From positions 806,001 to 870,000 of the forward strand of contig NZ_JACGWV010000002.1 in NCBI RefSeq assembly GCF_014137995.1: DNA of 64,000 nt. The letters run 5' to 3'. The stretch is from Promicromonospora sukumoe (GTDB lineage: Bacteria > Actinomycetota > Actinomycetes > Actinomycetales > Cellulomonadaceae). The notes beneath the pieces are model-generated. The model was not told where the DNA came from. It searched no databases and was given only the letters and a program-made list of their open reading frames with translations. Position 1 is the first letter of the stretch. Every line of letters begins with the position of its first letter. Below are positions 56,774-64,000 of the stretch, in pieces. A program made the position numbers and the translations under genes.

Positions 56774-59401
56774 TCACCGCCGCCAGGCGCCCGCCGGCCG
56801 GCCGCGGCGGGGCCGGTTCATCAGCGCGCGCGCCAGGTCGGCGGCCTCGGCGCGGGACCCGCAGCCGAGCTTCCGGTAGATCACCTTGAGATGGAACTTG
56901 AGCGTGTTCACCGAGATGAACAGCTCGTCCGCGATCTCCCGCAGGCTGAGCCGGCTCGGGAGCATGCGCAGGATGCCGAGCTGCCGGTCCGTCAGGGCCT
57001 CGACGAGCTCGACCACGGCCGTCCCGGGCGGGGACGCCCCCGACAGCGGCACCCGGCGCAGCCGGTCCAGCCAGGGCTTCGGCACCCGCCAGGCCAGCCG
57101 CTCGATCGACTCGACCACCTCGGTCCCCTCGGACGCGACGGTCTGCACCAGGCCGTGCGCGGCACCGAGCCGCGCGGCGCGGGCCAGCACCGCCCCCGTC
57201 TCGGTGGGGTCCCGGGTGGTGCGGCTCAGCAGCAGGTCGCGGACCACGCGGTGCCGCACGCACCGCGGGGACGCCGTCCGCAGTGCCGCGTCCGCCGCCC
57301 CGACGTCGCCCTCGGCGAGGAGCACGCGGGCGTTCTCGACCGCGCCCCAGAACGGGTCGTCGACCTCGGCGGCCCAGCGGGCGGCGTCGTCGGGCCGGTT
57401 CTGCGCCAGGGCCAGCAGCGTGCCGGTGCGCGCCAGGAGCGTGCGGCTGCCGGGGCCCGGGAGCTGGGTGTCCACGATCTCGGTGGCGTCGCCGAAGGCG
57501 CGCTCGGCCGCCGCCGCGTCCCCCGAGTCGACGGCGACCCGCGCCAGCTCCAGGCACGCCAGCAGGCGGCAGTGCGGCACGGGGTCGCACGGCGTCTCGA
57601 CCAGGTGCGCGAGCACGGGCAGCGCGGCCGACTGCTCCCCGATCTCCCGGCCGGCCAGCGCCTCGGCGACCATCAGCTCGGTCCGCGCCGTCGTCAGGTC
57701 AGCGGCCTCGGAGACGTGCCGCGTGCCGTACACCAGGCGCAGCGCCTCGACCGGGCGGCCGGCGAGCGCCGCCCCCAGGGCCCGCGTGGCCTCGAACGCG
57801 ATGCGCCGCCCGGGCGCCGGCCCGAGGGTGCGGGCGATCCGGCGCACCTCCTCGCCGTCGTCGTCCCACCGCTCCGCCAGCGCGATCTCGCGGGCCAGCA
57901 GGTTCCACCCGAACCGGCACAGCGGGTCGGTCCGCCACCGCTCCCCGATCGTCGCGAGGGCCGCGCCCGCGGACCGCGCCCCGGCGCCCCAGTCCCCCGA
58001 CACGGCCGACGACGTCGCGCGGAGCATCTCCAGCCGGGCGCGCAGCCCCGGCTCCCGCCCGCCGTCGGTGCCCGCCTGCGTCACCACGGTGTGCACGGTC
58101 TGCACGAAGGCGTCCCGGTCGACGAAGAGCTGGCACCACGCGAGGTCGACGGCGGCGGGAGTGCCGGCCGCGGCACCGGCCGGGATCGCGGCGAGCATGC
58201 GCCGGACGGTGGCCTCACGCCCGCTGTCGTAGAGCTCGGGGGCGCACGACGCCAGCAGCCGGAGCGCCGCGCGGTCCTCCCCGGCGCGCAGCAGGTGCTC
58301 GATCGCGGTCACGGGCTGCCGGGCGTCCTCGAACCACCGCGCGGCGCGGCGGTGCAGCTCCGCCAGGCGCCCGGGGTCGCGCCGGCGCAGCTCGACCAGC
58401 AGGGCGTCACGGACCAGGGTGTGCGTCTCGTAGGCGCCCGAGGGTTCGACGCGCGTGGCGAACAGCCCCCGCTCCTCGGCCCGCTCCAGCAGCAGCGGGG
58501 CGTCGAGCCGGCCGGCGAGCGCCCGGGCGAGGCCGGGCTCGGCCCGGTCGACGACGGACACCGCCACCAGCACGTCGACGACGTCGCCCGGCTCGCCGCT
58601 CAGCACCTCGTGCCAGACGTAGTCGCCCAGGTAGCGCTCGACGTCGTCCTGCCGCGGGGCGTCGGCCGCCGCGCGGGCGTCGGCGGCGCGGGCCGCGAGC
58701 GCGGCGAGCTGGATGCTGGCGGCCCAGCCGCCCGCGTGCCGGGCGGCCTTCGCGACGCGCTGCGGCGGCAGGGCCGGGGCCAGCCGGGACAGCATCTCGG
58801 TCGCCTCGTCGAACGAGAAGCGCAGCTCCGGGAACCGGACCTCGCCGAGCAGCCCCCGGGCGCGCAGCCGGTCCACAGGCAGGGGCGGGACGTGCCGGCT
58901 CACCAGCACGACGCGCAGCCACCGGGGCAGGTGCTGCACGAACATCGCCAGCGCCCCGCCCGCCACCGCCTCGTCCACGACCTCCAGGTCGTCGATCACG
59001 AGGACGCGCGGCCCGTACCGCCGCGACTCCAGGTCGTCGAGCAGGGTGCCGACGGCGTCGAGCAGCGAGCGCCGCCGACGGACCAGGTCGGCGGCGGGCT
59101 CCGCGCACCCCGGGGCGATGCCGTCGAGCGCGGCGAGGATGCTCAGCCAGAGCTGGGCGGGGTCGCGGTCGGACTCGTCGACGGACAGCCAGGCGTGGGG
59201 CAGGTCGGTCCAGCCGGCCCAGTCGCGCAGCAGCGACGTCTTGCCGGAGCCCGCCGGCGCGACGACGAGGGTGAGCGGCGACTCGACGGCCGTGTCGAGC
59301 AGGTCGATGAGCCGGGGCCGGCGAACGAGGTACTCGGGGTTCACGGCGGGCCGCAGCTTGGCGCGGTAGACCAGCGCGCTCCCGCTGAACGAGTCGTCCA
59401 T
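56774..59401 (-). CDS. MalT-like LuxR-family ATP-dependent regulator
   Basis: Large transcription activator of 875 residues. A Walker A loop VAPAGSGKTSLL (residues about 47-57) and Walker B RVLVIDDLE mark the STAND ATPase, helical TPR-like repeats fill the middle, and a C-terminal LuxR helix-turn-helix (LTDRQLGILRML, REIADELFISVNTLKFHLKVIYRKLG) binds DNA. ATG at 59401 after GCGGGGCGG. MalT-type proteins respond to small inducers. No obvious target operon is adjacent, so its regulon cannot be named. Confidence 0.92.
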   Translation of the reverse strand: MDDSFSGSALVYRAKLRPAVNPEYLVRRPRLIDLLDTAVESPLTLVVAPAGSGKTSLLRDWAGWTDLPHAWLSVDESDRDPAQLWLSILAALDGIAPGCAEPAADLVRRRRSLLDAVGTLLDDLESRRYGPRVLVIDDLEVVDEAVAGGALAMFVQHLPRWLRVVLVSRHVPPLPVDRLRARGLLGEVRFPELRFSFDEATEMLSRLAPALPPQRVAKAARHAGGWAASIQLAALAARAADARAAADAPRQDDVERYLGDYVWHEVLSGEPGDVVDVLVAVSVVDRAEPGLARALAGRLDAPLLLERAEERGLFATRVEPSGAYETHTLVRDALLVELRRRDPGRLAELHRRAARWFEDARQPVTAIEHLLRAGEDRAALRLLASCAPELYDSGREATVRRMLAAIPAGAAAGTPAAVDLAWCQLFVDRDAFVQTVHTVVTQAGTDGGREPGLRARLEMLRATSSAVSGDWGAGARSAGAALATIGERWRTDPLCRFGWNLLAREIALAERWDDDGEEVRRIARTLGPAPGRRIAFEATRALGAALAGRPVEALRLVYGTRHVSEAADLTTARTELMVAEALAGREIGEQSAALPVLAHLVETPCDPVPHCRLLACLELARVAVDSGDAAAAERAFGDATEIVDTQLPGPGSRTLLARTGTLLALAQNRPDDAARWAAEVDDPFWGAVENARVLLAEGDVGAADAALRTASPRCVRHRVVRDLLLSRTTRDPTETGAVLARAARLGAAHGLVQTVASEGTEVVESIERLAWRVPKPWLDRLRRVPLSGASPPGTAVVELVEALTDRQLGILRMLPSRLSLREIADELFISVNTLKFHLKVIYRKLGCGSRAEAADLARALMNRPRRGRPAGAWRR

Positions 59402-59491
59402 AACCGCCCCGCGACGTGTAGCCGTCTGCTGCCCCGACACCACTCAGTCGACCACCGCCGGGTCGGGGAGCGCTCACCCGGTTCGGGGGAA

Positions 59492-60883
59492 CTAGCGAGC
59501 GCTGTCCCGCGCCTCCTTGACGGCGTCGTAGCGCTCCAGGGCCACGGCGCGCTCCTCCTTGTGGTCGACGACGGGCGCCGGGTAGCCGGAAGGCAGCCCG
59601 CCGGGCAGCTTCCAGGGCTGATGGGCGGCCTTGCCGGGCACGTCGGCGAGCTCAGGGACGTATTTGCGCACGTAGGCGCCGTCCGGGTCGAACCGTTCGC
59701 CCTGGAGCACCGGGTTGAACACCCGGAAGTACGGCGCGGCGTCCGTGCCGCTGCCCGCCACCCACTGCCAGCCGTGCTGGTTGGAGGCGGGGTCGCCGTC
59801 GACGAGCTTGCCCATGAAGTGCTTGGCGCCCCACCACCAGGGCAGGTGCAGGTCCTTGACCAGGAACGACGCCGTGATCATCCGCACGCGGTTGTGCATC
59901 CAGCCCTCGGCCAGGAGCTGCCGCATCCCGGCGTCGACGATCGGGAAGCCGGTGCGGCCCTCCTGCCAGGCGGCGAACAGCTCGTCGGCGTCGGGCCCGC
60001 TGTCGGTGACGAGCGCGTCGAACGCGCGGTTGTAGTTCTGGTGCGCGGAGTCGGGGCGCTGGTCGAGCACGTCGGCGTAGAAGTCCCGCCACGCGAGCTC
60101 GTTGCGGTACGACTGGGCGCCGTCCGAGCGCTTGGCCGCGATGTCGGCGAGGAGGCTGCGCGGGTGCACGCAGCCGTACTTGAGGTAGACCGACATGCGC
60201 GAGGTGCCGGGCTGGTCGGGCCGGTCCCTGCCGTCGGCGTACTCCTGGAGGTGCTCGTCGACGAACTCGTCCCAGCGCCGGTGGGCGGCGGCCTCCCCGG
60301 GTTCGGGCAGGTCGGCGTCGACGGCGGGCTGGTCCGGGATCTTCGTCGACCGCACGCCGACGGACTCGGGGTCGATCCAGTCCAGGTAGCCGGCGTCGGT
60401 GTCCGCGGGGGCGCGCCACCCGTGGTCGGCCCAGGCCCGGCTGAAGGGTGTGAACACGCGGTAGCGGCCGCCGTCGCCGGACAGGACCCGGCCGGGCGCC
60501 ACGGCGTAGGGCGAGCCCGTGCGCACCAGCTCGCGGTCCTGCTCGGCGAGCGCGTGCTCGACGTCGGTGTCCCGGGCCTGGCCGTAGGGACCGAAGTCGG
60601 CGGCGATGTGCACGGAGCCGGCGCCGATCGCCTCCGCCACCTTGGGCACCACCTCGACCGGGTCGCCCTTGACGACCAGGAGCCGTCCGCCCAGGCTCTC
60701 GCTCAGGTCCCGCAGGCAGCCGTACAGGAACCACTGCCGCGCCTTCCCGGCCGGCTTCAGCAGACGCGGGTCGAGCACGAACAGCGCCAGCGCACGGGTG
60801 CCCTGACCTGCGGCGAGAAAGGTGGGCTGGTCGGCGACGCGCAGGTCGCGGCGGAACCAGATCAGCGCGGGGTCGTCGGTCAT
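59492..60883 (-). CDS. phrB: Deoxyribodipyrimidine photolyase
   Basis: Light-driven DNA repair enzyme or cryptochrome of 463 residues. The N-terminal chromophore domain begins ALIWFRRDLRVADQPT, and the FAD-binding domain shows SRMSVYLKYGCVHPR, RNELAWRDFYADVL, GFPIVDAGMRQL, GWMHNRVRMITASFLVKDL and WWWGAKHFM. These match class I CPD photolyases. ATG at 60883. It is divergent from the HIT gene; with alkC and ohr it adds to the repair functions in the window. Confidence 0.94.
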   Translation of the reverse strand: MTDDPALIWFRRDLRVADQPTFLAAGQGTRALALFVLDPRLLKPAGKARQWFLYGCLRDLSESLGGRLLVVKGDPVEVVPKVAEAIGAGSVHIAADFGPYGQARDTDVEHALAEQDRELVRTGSPYAVAPGRVLSGDGGRYRVFTPFSRAWADHGWRAPADTDAGYLDWIDPESVGVRSTKIPDQPAVDADLPEPGEAAAHRRWDEFVDEHLQEYADGRDRPDQPGTSRMSVYLKYGCVHPRSLLADIAAKRSDGAQSYRNELAWRDFYADVLDQRPDSAHQNYNRAFDALVTDSGPDADELFAAWQEGRTGFPIVDAGMRQLLAEGWMHNRVRMITASFLVKDLHLPWWWGAKHFMGKLVDGDPASNQHGWQWVAGSGTDAAPYFRVFNPVLQGERFDPDGAYVRKYVPELADVPGKAAHQPWKLPGGLPSGYPAPVVDHKEERAVALERYDAVKEARDSAR

Positions 60884-60971
60884 GCCGCCCACGGTACGGC
60901 GACGGCGCCGGGCCCGCGCCCGGGTGAGATCATCCGAGTCCCGATCCTCGCGAGCGCCCGGGAGGCACCTC

Positions 60972-61412
60972 CTGCACACCCACGAGCCCGCCGGCTACGA
61001 CTGCCCGTTCTGCGACTTCCCCACCGAACGGGAGCCCGAGGTGGTCCACCGTGACGAACGCGTCTTCGCGATCATCGCGCCCCGCTGGTGGCCGCGGAAC
61101 GCGGGCCACGTGCTGATCATCCCGGTGGCCCACCACGAGAACCTCTACGGCCTCCCCGCCGCCGACGGTCACGCGGTCTTCGACGTCACCCAGCGACTCG
61201 CCCGCGCGATGCGCACCGCGTACGGCTGCGCGGGCGTCTCCACCCGCCAGCACAACGAGCCCGCCGGCAACCAGGACGTGTGGCACTTCCACCAGCACCT
61301 GTTCCCCCGCTACCCCGGGGACGACCTCTACGACACGCTCCCGGCACCGGACTGGCTCCCGGCCGACCGGCGCCATGCCTACGCGGAACGCCTGCGGGAC
61401 GCGCTCACCTGA
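60972..61412 (+). CDS. HIT-family nucleotide hydrolase, probable CTG start
   Basis: HIT hydrolase of 146 residues. The catalytic triad region NQDVWHFHQHLFPRY (HxHxH) and N-terminal CPFC zinc pair are present, with GHVLIIPVAHHENLYGL. Members cleave nucleoside phosphoramidates or dinucleotides. The N-terminus HTHEPAGYDCPFC is typical, and a GGGAGG lies six bases before a CTG at 60972, so CTG is the likely start codon. An in-frame GTG at 60924 without a ribosome-binding site is the alternative and would add 16 basic residues. Confidence 0.88.
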   Translation: MHTHEPAGYDCPFCDFPTEREPEVVHRDERVFAIIAPRWWPRNAGHVLIIPVAHHENLYGLPAADGHAVFDVTQRLARAMRTAYGCAGVSTRQHNEPAGNQDVWHFHQHLFPRYPGDDLYDTLPAPDWLPADRRHAYAERLRDALT

Positions 61413-61453
61413 CGACGGCGCCCGCCGAGTCAGCCGGTCCGTAGGCTGGGCCG

Positions 61454-61951
61454 ATGCCGGTCTCCCCGTACATCCTCGGTCTCCGTCAGCACATCGGCAC
61501 CGACCTCCTGTGGCTCCCGGGTGTGACGGCCGTCGTGCTGGACGACGACGGCCGCGTCCTCCTGGGCCAGCGCTCCGACAACGGCCGCTGGGCACTGGTG
61601 AGCGGCATCCTCGAACCGGGCGAGGAGCCCGGCGTCGGGATCGCGCGGGAGGTGCTCGAGGAGACCGGCGTGCCCGTCCGTGTCGAGGCCCTGGCCGCCG
61701 TCACGGTCACCGAGCCGGCCGCCTACCCGAACGGGGACCGGGCCCAGTACCTCGACCTGTGCTTCGTCTGCCGCCCGGCGTCCCCCGAGGCAGCCGCCGG
61801 GGCGCGCGCGAACGACGACGAGTCGCTCGCCGTCGGCTGGTTCGCGCCGGACGCCCTGCCCGACGGGCTGCACCCGGACACGGTGCGCCGCCTGGAGCTC
61901 ACGCTCGCCTACCTCGCCGACCCGGCCGCGGGACCGCACTTCGCGCGGTGA
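61454..61951 (+). CDS. Nudix hydrolase
   Basis: Nudix pyrophosphohydrolase of 165 residues. The Nudix box runs from GILEPGEEPGVG to REVLEETGVPV with all conserved acidic residues. The N-terminal SPYILGLRQHIGTDLLWLPG matches actinobacterial members thought to act on nucleoside diphosphate compounds. ATG at 61454, 41 bases after the HIT gene, so the two hydrolases probably share a transcript. Confidence 0.92.
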   Translation: MPVSPYILGLRQHIGTDLLWLPGVTAVVLDDDGRVLLGQRSDNGRWALVSGILEPGEEPGVGIAREVLEETGVPVRVEALAAVTVTEPAAYPNGDRAQYLDLCFVCRPASPEAAAGARANDDESLAVGWFAPDALPDGLHPDTVRRLELTLAYLADPAAGPHFAR

Positions 61952-62049
61952 ACACGTGCCGGTCCCGTCCAGCCGGGGCCCAGGAGATCACCCGCTCGAA
62001 CCCCGTTAACCCGTCGTCGGGCACGCTTCCGGACTGCCATGCTTCGCGC

Positions 62050-63519
62050 ATGTTGCACCATTCCCGCGCCACAGCGGGTTCCGCTGCGCTCGCGCTGCTC
62101 GTGACGATGCTCGTCGCGACCGCTCAGCCCGCAGCCGCAGCCGTCCACGACGGCACCATCACCACGACCGCCGGCAGCCACACCGTGACCGCGACCGTGT
62201 CGGTCCGCGACGCCTCGGTACCGCAGTGGGGCAAGACGGTCACGATCGACGTCAGCTATGCGAGCCCGACCGCCACCGTGACCGCAGCTCCCTACGCGAC
62301 GGACCTGATCGTGACGAACCGCGCCACGGGCGGCACCCGGGTCCTTGAGCTGACCGGGTCGGGCACCCGGCAGACTGCTCGGTTCGCCGAGGACGGGTCC
62401 GCGACGGGGACGTTCGACGTCGGTTTCCGGGGCAGCGTCACGGCCGACGGCGTGGGCGCCACGCTCGACGAGGACAAGGTCACCAGCTTCACCGTGACCC
62501 GCGAGACGCGTCCGTGGATCGAGGTGTGGCCCGGCATGCCTGCCGTGGGTGCCACCTACAAGGTGAGCGCCGGCATGGAACGGTTCGAGCGGGGCACGTA
62601 CGTCCCGGCCAAGGGCGCGACGGTCACCCTCTGGTTCACCCCCAAGGGCTCGACGACGGCGGTGCACAAGAAGACCGTCACGCTGGGCTCGTCGGGCAGG
62701 TTCAGCGCGTCGTTCACGAACCGTGGCCCCGGCTCCTGGGAGATGCGGTACCGCGGCGACCAGGTGTACTCGCCGTCGTCGGCCGCCATGACAATGTCCA
62801 ACTTCTCGTCCGGCACCCACACCGCCACGTACACCCAGAAGATGAAGGACACGTGGCTCTCGGCCACCGTGAAGGCGTCCGACATCGTCATGACGCACCG
62901 GGGCGTCACGGCTACGGTCGACGTGCGCTTCCGCCACAACGGGACGCGCGTCGTCTGGGACACAGACGCGTTCCTGGAGGCCCGCAACGCCCAGAACGAG
63001 ACGGCGTTCGGGGACCTCGCCCAGGTCTCCGGTGGGCACTACAGCGGCAAGATTCGCTTCGATGCCTACACGTCCGCCGGCATGCACACGGTCGCGGCAA
63101 TGACCGACGTCAAGGTGTACTACGGACCGGGCGACGGGGACTACGACTGGCACTTCATGCGCACCGAGACGGTGGCCCCCTTCGTCGTCCGCCGGATCAC
63201 GATGCTCGACACGAGGCTGTCGACGAGCACGCCGAAGAAGGGCCGCGACTACACCGTGCAGGGCAGGCTGCGGAAGCTCTCCGTCGACCAGTCGAACCGG
63301 GCCTCGTACCGGCCCGCCTCGAGCGTCCAGGTCCGCCTGTACTTCGACCCGGCCGGTTCGGCGAAGTCGCGGTACGTGAAGACGGTCCGGACGAACTCGG
63401 AGGGCAGGTTCTCGACGCGGACCACGGCGACGCGCTCCGGCATGTGGACCGCGAAGTACGTGGGGACCACGACGACGTACGTCGGCTCGACGGACAGCGT
63501 GCGGCTCACCGTCCGCTGA
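62050..63519 (+). CDS. Secreted beta-rich protein with Ig-like repeats, function unknown
   Basis: Exported protein of 489 residues with a signal peptide (AALALLVTMLVATAQPAAAA, cut after an Ala-x-Ala). The mature part is built of beta-sandwich-like repeats: YVPAKGATVTLWFTPKG with GRFSASFTNRGPGSWEMRY near residue 210 recurs as YRPASSVQVRLYFDPAG with GRFSTRTTATRSGMW near the C-terminus. These resemble the Ig-like modules of actinobacterial surface proteins. No enzyme motif, lipobox or sortase signal is seen. A strong terminator follows. Confidence 0.8.
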   Translation: MLHHSRATAGSAALALLVTMLVATAQPAAAAVHDGTITTTAGSHTVTATVSVRDASVPQWGKTVTIDVSYASPTATVTAAPYATDLIVTNRATGGTRVLELTGSGTRQTARFAEDGSATGTFDVGFRGSVTADGVGATLDEDKVTSFTVTRETRPWIEVWPGMPAVGATYKVSAGMERFERGTYVPAKGATVTLWFTPKGSTTAVHKKTVTLGSSGRFSASFTNRGPGSWEMRYRGDQVYSPSSAAMTMSNFSSGTHTATYTQKMKDTWLSATVKASDIVMTHRGVTATVDVRFRHNGTRVVWDTDAFLEARNAQNETAFGDLAQVSGGHYSGKIRFDAYTSAGMHTVAAMTDVKVYYGPGDGDYDWHFMRTETVAPFVVRRITMLDTRLSTSTPKKGRDYTVQGRLRKLSVDQSNRASYRPASSVQVRLYFDPAGSAKSRYVKTVRTNSEGRFSTRTTATRSGMWTAKYVGTTTTYVGSTDSVRLTVR

Positions 63520-63544
63520 CGGTCCGTCCGGCAGCGACGAGACA

Positions 63545-63583
63545 GGCCGCCGCACCGCTCCCCCGAGCGGTGCGGCGGCCTTC
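63545..63583. terminator. Terminator after the secreted protein gene
   Basis: A perfect 16-base stem (63545-63560 with 63565-63580) around CCCC is followed by TTC. It lies 26 bases after the stop at 63519 and 49 bases from the convergent stop at 63629, so it may act both ways. Confidence 0.8.
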
Positions 63584-63628
63584 GCCGTCCGAGGCGCCCG
63601 GCACGGCGCCCGTCACGGCACCGAGGAA

Positions 63629-64000
63629 TCACGGCACCACGAACGTCACCGACTTCACCGGGTTGTCGAACTCCGTGGTGCGCAGCGACACCTGCACCTC
63701 CCACTCCCCCGTGGTCGGCAGCACGATGTCGCCCGCGTAGACGCCCGGGCCGAGCGAGCTGAGCGCCACCTCGCCGAGCTCCACCTCGTCGGACGTCAGG
63801 GCGAGCCGTGGCGCCTCGTAGCCCTCGGCGGGGGCCCCGGCGGCGTCGGTCATCTCGATGGTGAGGGTGGCCGGGCCGACGGCGAGCGGGTCGAGGGTGA
63901 TCCGGGCCGAGATGTCGTCCAGCTCCACCGACTCCTGCGCGCTCTGCGCCGAGGGCTGACCGGCGGTGACGGCGACGTCGTTCTCGGGGCTGCGGTCCAC
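63629..64000 (-). CDS. C-terminal part of a copper-resistance/YtkA-like protein
   Basis: The final 123 residues of a protein that continues past the window edge. The segment TIEMTDAAGAPAEGYEAPRLALTS, ending in GVYAGDIVLPTTGEWEVQVSL with the closing strand VKSVTFVVP, is the beta-sandwich YtkA/FixH-like domain found at the C-terminus of CopC-CopD fusion proteins of actinobacteria. Copper homeostasis is inferred from that architecture; the N-terminal domains are not visible. Confidence 0.7.
   Translation of the reverse strand: MDRSPENDVAVTAGQPSAQSAQESVELDDISARITLDPLAVGPATLTIEMTDAAGAPAEGYEAPRLALTSDEVELGEVALSSLGPGVYAGDIVLPTTGEWEVQVSLRTTEFDNPVKSVTFVVP

Noticed and set aside
56891..61054. A plus-strand open frame of nearly 1400 codons
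   Set aside because: It lies antisense to the LuxR-type regulator and photolyase genes, both clearly real. Long antisense frames are expected at this GC content.

Overview
The window is chromosomal DNA from a very GC-rich actinobacterium. Third codon positions are almost all G or C, many starts are GTG, and the gene set is actinobacterial: the block metG-tatD-rpfB-ksgA-ispE, protein mannosyltransferase opposite rsmI, a SigK/RskA pair with DipZ and a fasciclin lipoprotein, and sugar ABC operons that lack their own ATPase. Short 'ggtttcgacaggctcaaccagcgg' type repeats between convergent genes and the lytic-transglycosylase variants of RpfB suggest Micrococcales, perhaps Promicromonosporaceae. 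This placement is an inference. I see no rRNA, tRNA, CRISPR array, prophage or insertion sequence.

Layout. 1-8761 (minus strand) is the ispE-ksgA-[three RpfB-like paralogs]-tatD-metG block. 8829-16 kb holds a small unknown protein, a PQQ-type sugar dehydrogenase, nicotinamidase, protein O-mannosyltransferase, rsmI and a GH20 hexosaminidase. 15.8-21.2 kb holds a cell-wall-binding-like lipoprotein, a TetR/Ohr pair, an AlkC-type DNA glycosylase and a divergent TetR/thioesterase pair. 21.3-25.6 kb is a compact SigK regulon (dipZ, fasciclin lipoprotein, rskA, sigK) with three matching promoters. 25.6-31.0 kb is a GntR-controlled sugar import operon ending in a mannonate-dehydratase-like enzyme. 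31-43.7 kb is a mixed accessory stretch: GH114, SDRs, phosphotransferase, a 53-residue cysteine peptide with DsbA and TetR, HAD, crotonase, kinase-like gene plus DyP peroxidase, and arylsulfatase. 43.7-46.4 kb is a MarR-type regulator divergent from a DUF4097/hydrolase operon across a cluster of GCAAC/GTTGC sites. 46.4-51.5 kb is a second sugar ABC operon with an enolase-superfamily enzyme and an embedded IclR regulator. 51.7-55.8 kb is an amino-acid transporter/M20 dipeptidase operon. 56-64 kb holds a CYTH-like protein, a MalT-like LuxR regulator, photolyase, HIT and Nudix hydrolases, a secreted beta-rich protein and the end of a copper-resistance-like protein.

The most notable signals are these. 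(1) Three CCATCC-N15-CCGAAC promoters precede sigK, dipZ and the fasciclin gene. (2) The rpfB locus is triplicated and two copies carry a different catalytic domain. (3) Two families of long palindromes occur, and each has a copy inside a conserved housekeeping gene, kept in frame (ksgA tail, tatD middle). (4) A probably leaderless 53-residue peptide with a C-x5-C tail is translationally coupled to a DsbA-family oxidoreductase and a TetR regulator. The only gene-free stretch over 300 bases is 2954-3286; its contents are listed.
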